Notes under the pieces: generated by a model
Database searches by the model: none
What the model saw: the letters and a program-made list of their open reading frames with translations, nothing else
What the model was told of the DNA's origin: nothing
Shown: positions 58,656 to 64,000 of the stretch, piece after piece
Layout of the letters: every line of letters starts with the position of its first letter
How positions within the stretch are numbered: position 1 is the stretch's first letter
Program-made: the position numbers and the translations under genes
Assembly: GCA_029747015.1 (NCBI GenBank)
Contig: JAKOGI010001339.1
Location: 186,001-250,000 of the forward strand
From: Carnegiea gigantea
Lineage: Eukaryota; Streptophyta; Magnoliopsida; Caryophyllales; Cactaceae
Direction of reading: 5' to 3'
DNA: 64,000 nt

Positions 58656-59879
58656 TTAAAAGGGACTTTTGTTATGGAAAATCTAATGGGGCTTAGTTAT
58701 AAATTTACTAAGAAAGTTAGTAACTTATAAATACAAGTATACAACCCATCCCTGACCCCATATCAGACAGGCCTTGCAATTACCCAAAGGATTATGCCTC
58801 GTCAAGTCAGGTTTAAAGTATCTCAATTGAAGCCATGCGATGACAAAATTAGTGAACAAACCTAATGCAAATCATGACTCCATGGTCTCATTTGTAAGCC
58901 CCAATACCAAAACATACATTGAAAAATGACAAAAAAAGAATGAAAATAATAAAATTTTTATTTTAACCCATGCGTTGGTTCATAACTTTTTAGAGCTGGT
59001 AAACAGAAATAAGTTGGTTCAAGTTGACATTTTTAATAATTAAATCAATCTTCTTCGGTAACTCGTTAAGTTATCATACATCAAAATTCAAAAATTTGTC
59101 ATTGTGAGATTAACAACTTGATCTGGATGTGTCTAATGAGTCAAAACTCAAAAGCAACTGGAATATATGAGTATGGGTCAATTAGCATTACGTTTATGTG
59201 GTTGTGAATGTTCATTATCGAAACTCAAGACTTGGAATTTAAGTGTCCAAAATTCAAATGAGTCACATTATTATGAGATCATATGCAAACATACATTCTT
59301 GAATATAATTATGTAGAATTAAACATGTTATGAAGATGATTTAGAATCATATATCAGTAGTGTGGTATTTTTGACAGTAGTCACATAATGATATTATAAT
59401 CATAGCGTGCATTGCATTAAGTCATTAAGTGAATCAAATTATAAAAGATGATTTCTAGATCCTAATTAGTTTAATAATTTATTAATTGTTCTTATCTTTT
59501 CTTAATTCCTATTTTGACAAAATATTTTTCTCTTATATCTCTACTAAATCTATCAAATTAAAAATTTAAAACTATTAACTATTTATTTTTTCCTCTTAAG
59601 TTTTTAATTGATTTCATTTGTAAAAATTCCCTCCAAGTTATTTTTCTTTTCCCACCTAAACTCAACTAATTGAGTTTGAAAAATTTAGAAATCACCCCAA
59701 AAGTCTAAAGCCTCCCCCTCGAAAAAGTTAATGCTGATAATTTAAGAATTTTATTATTTTAAGAAGCAAAACCTAAGTGAAACTGAAAAATGAAAACCCT
59801 TCACGACAGACTGAACAGTTGAGACCGTGATAGTTGCTTTGCTTAAGTCCCTTGCCTCTCGCCACCTAAATCTCTAACC

Positions 59880-59990
59880 ATCCCTCAGTCAGTCTCCTAC
59901 GGCTGCCGCCTAACCCTCCCTCAGTTTCCTACTCTTTGATCGCTGCCTAACCCTCCCTCCCTCAGTCTCCTACTCGTCGGTTGCCGCCTA
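59880..59990. repeat. CT-rich minisatellite, ~3 units
   Basis: CCTCCCTCAGT(C/T)TCCTAC followed by TGCCGCCTAAC recurs about three times at 45-55-bp spacing. Confidence 0.75.
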
Positions 59991-60572
59991 ATTGAAATAC
60001 GTCAACAACGTTACATTTTACCTTCTAGTTAAAGACTTTAATGACATTATGTACTATGGTTAACAATTAGATTATAACTTGCTTGTTTATTAAAACGTGT
60101 GCTAAATAGTTATTGGAGCTTTTCTTCTAAGCCTTAGCAATGAAATTTAGGGAATTAGGAATGGTTTTGGGTTGATAGGTTATGAGTGTACTTTGGTTTG
60201 GGTTATATTCGGCTCGGGTATACTCGAGTTCATATTTTATTCGGGTAAATTGAGTCGGGTAAGAATCAGATCAGTTTTAAATTGGGTACGGTTCGAGTTC
60301 AGGTTCGGGTTCGAATTATCCATGTTCGGTTTACTTCGGGTTGGGTCACTATAGATCGGGCATGAATTAGGTTGTGCCATTTCAGGCGTGGGTCATTTAA
60401 GTTTATGCTAGAATTCGGGTTTTATTCAGTTATGAATCGGGTTACTTCTGGTGTTCGGGTCCAGATTGGTTTATCTTATTTCGAGTGTCGGTTCCGATAG
60501 TTCAGATATGAGTCCAGGTCGTTTGGTTCGGCTTTCAAATCTCGGGTCAGTTTTGTCAGGTTTAGGTAGCAG

Positions 60573-60982
60573 TCACAAGAATGAAAGGGAATGGAGCGCA
60601 CTAAATGCTTATGGCCCAATAAAGTCATTGTAGTCTCAATTTCATGGATTATTACTAATGAGATGCTTCACTCCTCATCGGTGCGGTGCAATTAAAGACT
60701 ATGAGTTGATAGTGATACTATTTTTTTTAAAGTCTTGTTTATATTAGATGATTTAATGGCATTTAGATGTCTTTTTTTTCTTTGTTTTCAAAATTGATGT
60801 GTGGATGATATTATATAATTTTCTTTTTTGGCGATATTTTTTAAAGATTACATAAAGATTTTGTTGGTTACCATATTAAAGCAAATTGTTGAATTTTTTA
60901 ATTAAGCCCAAATCCAAGATCTCACCTACCTTATTTACTTTTAATGGGATTCCATTAGGTTAGGCATCTTCAATCCAATTGA
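60573..60982. other. Upstream region of the F-box gene
   Basis: AT-rich. Nothing coding seen. Confidence 0.5.
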
Positions 60983-60983
60983 A

Positions 60984-60994
60984 TATATAAAAAG
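60984..60994 (+). promoter_or_regulatory. TATA box of the 61-kb F-box gene
   Basis: TATATAAAAAG, about 50 bp before the ATG at 61042, followed by a C-rich short leader (CCCTCACCCTCACC). Confidence 0.6.
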
Positions 60995-61041
60995 GAACTC
61001 TGTCAATCCCTCAAATCAAACCCTCACCCTCACCTCGCAAT

Positions 61042-61590
61042 ATGGTTGAAGATATGCATTCAAAAAGAACAGAAAAAATGATCCCTGAGACACTTGTTCT
61101 GCAAGATCTTTTTCCGTTAGAAGTGACTGGTAAGATACTACAACCTCTTCCATTGGGGTTGCTTGTCCGTTTTAAGTGCGTGGACAAAGAGTTGTACCAA
61201 ACAGTTGACACCCTTTTTTTCTTTTTCCCTGTAAAAGTGATTCGTGAGATACTGCTATCTCTTCTGGAAAAGTCACTTTTATGTTTCAAGTGTGCAAATA
61301 AAAAATGGTTTGACTTGATCCACGACCCCTTTTTCATGGGACCCCATATCCAAAGATCTCTTGATTATTACAATGATATAGCCAGAATCACTTTCACTTT
61401 TATCAATCATACTGGGGTCTATCTCATAGAGAATCTCAACTCTCCTAGCTTACAACCAACCCGACTCGACTGGCTTCAAATATATATGTTGGACTTAGGG
61501 CATGATACACCCATAAGGGGTGCATGCCCAATAAGTCAACGACTTAAGTTCCTCAGAAACCCTAATTCCTCGATTGTCCTTCTAATATAA
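61042..61590 (+). CDS. F-box gene with two F-box motifs, truncated by an LTR
   Basis: A 182-codon open frame. Two F-box-like motifs lie in tandem. Motif 1 at residues 23-55 includes LFPLEVTGKILQPLPLGLLV and RFKCVDKELYQTV. Motif 2 at residues 61-98 includes FFPVKVIREILLSLL and CFKCANKKWFDLIHDPFF, with HIQRSLDYY after it as in the locus at 34.8 kb. F-box motifs bind SKP1 in SCF ubiquitin ligases. The host part ends near residue 148, where the LTR at 61487 begins; residues 149-182 are translated LTR. The whole FBA substrate domain is therefore missing. The start ATG is chosen because a TATA box and short leader precede it. Tandem duplication of the F-box is unusual and could be decay after a local duplication. 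Confidence 0.7.
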   Translation: MVEDMHSKRTEKMIPETLVLQDLFPLEVTGKILQPLPLGLLVRFKCVDKELYQTVDTLFFFFPVKVIREILLSLLEKSLLCFKCANKKWFDLIHDPFFMGPHIQRSLDYYNDIARITFTFINHTGVYLIENLNSPSLQPTRLDWLQIYMLDLGHDTPIRGACPISQRLKFLRNPNSSIVLLI

Positions 61591-61813
61591 AAGGAAGGTT
61601 AATTTATGAGGAAAGACATCAGAAAAAAAAATCGAGAGCTCTCTAAAGAAAGTTTCTACACAAAACGTAAGGCACTTAGGCTGTGGGATTATAAAAGCTC
61701 TCCGTACTGTGAGTTCCTTCCACGACTAGTGATTCAAGTTAAGGTTCGATCATCTTTCGCTGCATGATTAAGGTAAATTTGTTCACGCTTAATTTACTAT
61801 ATTAATTCCTTCA
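61487..61813 (+). mobile_element. 5' LTR of a retrotransposon running off the right edge
   Basis: Starts TGTTGGACTTAGGG and ends ATTCCTTCA. TATA-like TAATATAAAAGG lies at about 61585. A primer site follows one base later. The opposite LTR is outside the window, so the target duplication cannot be checked (left flank ATATA). Confidence 0.78.
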
Positions 61814-61814
61814 T

Positions 61815-61826
61815 TGGTATCAGAGC
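61815..61826 (+). promoter_or_regulatory. Primer binding site
   Basis: TGGTATCAGAGC, the perfect initiator tRNA-Met complement, one base after the LTR end. Confidence 0.9.
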
Positions 61827-63974
61827 GAATCAGCTTGTTTTCTGGTTGGATAGTTTGTATGATCTCTTGAAAATCGTGCCAAAGAAATAGGCTATATTCC
61901 TATTCATCACGAATAAACTCGACACTTTATGCCCTTATTTCATGGAAAATCCTTGATGAATTTTTCTTAAAATTTTGGATTCTGTTAGGGCTTGAAGAGA
62001 TCATTAATTTGATCTATTGTATGCATGTTTTGGCTGAATATTTTGGCAGTTATTTCGAATTGAAATTCTAGGGTTCGTTGTGCATGAAACCCTAAAAATT
62101 GATTCTTCAATGGCGGATTTCATTTAATTTTCTTGCAAATTGATGCATGGATTATGTTGTCCATTACATTTAGACTAAAATCCCTTAATTTATTGGTCAA
62201 TTTAATAGAAATTTTGTTCAAATTTTAGCAAAGTATTCGCTGCTAATTTTAGGTTTTGGGTCGAAGCAACACAATCAGATTTGATCATATCATTGTTTCC
62301 TGCAATTTATATGTGTGTTTTGTTGCCCACTAAATTCTGAGTGAAAGATCTCAACTCATGCTGATTATTGATCGAAAATATGGCTGGAATTGAACTAATA
62401 GTCGCCGCCATTGTTTGAGGGTTAGTGCTCGATAAAGCAACTTGTTTTTGACAAATGTTTGGACAAATTGGTTCAAAATTGATGTGATATTCTCGTTTAT
62501 CATAAGGCTGTTAGTAGAATCCCTAAACGAATTTTGCAATATGTGCCAAAATGTGAACATAATTTGGTGCATCATTGCCGAAAATTTCTAGGGTTAGGGT
62601 TCATACGTTGAACTCGATTTTGATCCATTTTTTGGCATTATTTATTTCAATTGATTTGTGTATTTTATTACCCATTAAGTTCTAAGCAAAAACCCTATGA
62701 AATCTGCCCCTAAAATGCCAGGATATGGCTGGAATTTGGCCAGAATTTTGCGAAACGTTGTCGGCGCTTACTGCTTCATTTTTGAACAGTTTGTGTTCAA
62801 TTTACTAGCTTATTTTTGCTTGTTTTTAGCAATTAATGGTTTCACTGGATCCTAAAATGAGTTTATGACAGATTCCATCGATCAATTTGATGAAAATGAG
62901 CATAAAAATCACGATTCATGGCCATGTTCATTTGCCAGGTTCAACTGACCCGTTTTTGTGTTTTCAGGTCGTGCGACCCAGGACTGGGGGTTGGGTGTGA
63001 GGCCCCCTACCCGCGACACCAGCAGCAGCAGTAAAAAAAAATTAAAAAAATTAGATAAAAAGTTAAAGGGGCTTGATTGTTGACCTGAGTTACTTATTGG
63101 GCAAATGGATAACTAAATTGACCATAAGGGCTAATTTATGTTTAATTTTTGGGCATATGAATCTATATAATTTGATTGAAATTTCTTATGAGATTTTTCA
63201 AATATTTGTTTTTGTGAATATATATTTATGATGCTTTGATAACATTGTTTTGAGAATGAAATACTATGTTATTATTGGAGAATCTTTTATTTCGAGCATA
63301 TTTCATTCTATAGAACTTCATAAGAAATATGAATATATTTGTTTAATATCATTGAGATTATTTTGAGTGAAAATATTATGAAATCTCTATGATATTTAGC
63401 TCATTTGTTTTCAATTAAATTTCATGCTATATGAAATAAATATATATATGTTTGATTGAAATTCATGAAAATATTATATTACATATTATAAGAATATGTT
63501 TCATATGTTGCACGTAAAAAGTTATATATGTACCGTCCCTAAATAGCCGGGGTGAGAGAACATTGAAATTTCTCAAAAATATGTTTTTGAGAATGTTGTT
63601 AAATATGCAAATTATGCCTAATATAATTAAATTCATTTTCATATATTTATGAATATATGTTGAACTTTCTTGAAGTATTCTTGAGGTTGACATATCCTCT
63701 TTGATTAGAAATTTAAGAATGTCTGTTAGAATATTTCAATTTGTATTGAGTGTTCTAGTAACTTGGAATGAAACGACAAAGTTAATTACGCTAAAACATT
63801 CATTCATACGATGATGATTTGGAACTATATGTGAACTTTTGACTTTTAGGGCCTATGTTTGTGTACATTAACTCTATCGGTTATTGCCAAGTTACATGGA
63901 TAAGTATATGCTAAAATATTAGACGTATGTGTGCTTTTCTACTAATTGTAAAACTTTCGTGTTTTATAAGGATC
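61827..63974 (+). mobile_element. Long untranslated leader of the right-edge retrotransposon
   Basis: About 2.1 kb without coding similarity, T-rich, with (AGC)n at about 63021-63031. Its position between the primer site and a plausible gag ATG marks it as leader, although a nested insertion could be included. Confidence 0.55.
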
Positions 63975-64000
63975 ATGTCAGCTGCAGCAATTCCTAGACT
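63975..64000 (+). CDS. Probable gag start, cut by the window edge
   Basis: ATGTCAGCTGCAGCAATTCC opens a frame MSAAAIPRL that is still open at the last base. Position after the leader suggests gag, but eight residues do not allow confirmation. Confidence 0.35.

Larger units (their letters stand above)
57941..60564 (+). mobile_element. hAT-like element with TCGGGT repeats at both ends, ~2.6 kb
   Basis: The left end CAGACCTGACAAA (57941-57953) and right end TTTTGTCAGGTTTA (60551-60564) share a CCTGACAAA inverted core. The flanks ggttgcaa (57933-57940) and ggtagcag (60565-60572) agree at 6 of 8 positions. Degenerate TTCGGGT(C/T) arrays occupy 57958-58270 and 60180-60550, both G-rich on the plus strand. 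The interior includes an AT microsatellite and a CT-rich minisatellite but no transposase. Pairing of the two ends is an inference from TIR and flank similarity; they could be two separate fragments. Confidence 0.6.

Noticed and set aside
58406..58696. Tyr/Ile repeat open frames of 73-96 codons
   Set aside because: Pure consequence of (AT)n; the same occurs at 29939-30133.

Overview
The window is nuclear DNA from a flowering plant, most likely a dicot. It is AT-rich and has long intergenic stretches, intron-split genes on both strands, plant F-box and F-box-associated (FBA) domains, a DRM-type DNA methyltransferase, and the usual plant transposons: Ty1/copia, Ty3/gypsy, TRIM, CACTA, hAT and MITEs. 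I cannot name the species from sequence alone. I see no rRNA, tRNA, CRISPR or prokaryotic operon.

Layout. 1-3.7 kb: the 3' part of a decayed Ty3/gypsy chromovirus on the minus strand. 3.8-8.6 kb: repeat fragments and two hAT-like elements, one (8302-8634) with a perfect 8-bp target duplication. 8.6-18.8 kb: the most striking structure, an LTR followed by seven tandem copies of a ~1,375-bp cassette (end of LTR, primer binding site, gag and start of protease) with no pol. 18.8-25.5 kb: two related MITEs, an AT-rich tandem-repeat region and an FBA-domain pseudogene. 25.5-29.8 kb: a hAT-like element with TCGGGT repeats, split by a 3,069-bp CACTA transposon that carries a decayed Transposase_24-like gene. 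30-34.7 kb: AT-rich, unassigned. 34.7-36.3 kb: a frameshifted F-box gene carrying a TRIM and a MITE. 36.9-37.6 kb: a copia LTR plus primer site. 39.1-44.1 kb: a complete but decayed Ty1/copia element. 44.2-47.8 kb: repeats, including an inverted partner of the 20.3-kb repeat. 47.85-52.5 kb, minus strand: a DRM-family cytosine methyltransferase pseudogene whose TATA-plus-leader segment is tandemly duplicated. 53.05-53.63 kb: ten ~58-bp GC-rich hairpin-forming repeats. 53.6-57.3 kb: an LTR-like sequence interrupted by a 1,921-bp solo LTR. 57.9-60.6 kb: a third TCGGGT-rich hAT-like element. 61.0-61.5 kb: an F-box gene with two F-box motifs, cut by an LTR retrotransposon that runs off the right edge, where its gag appears to start.

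How it fits together. No complete, undamaged host gene is visible. The host genes are three F-box loci (23.6, 34.8 and 61.0 kb) and one DRM locus, all decayed, truncated or interrupted. The nesting gives relative ages: CACTA is younger than its hAT host, the solo LTR is younger than its LTR-like host, and the right-edge LTR element is younger than the F-box gene. The best candidates for something unusual are the gag-cassette array, the TCGGGT-carrying hAT family seen at three sizes, and the DRM-like pseudogene with a duplicated promoter beside a hairpin minisatellite.
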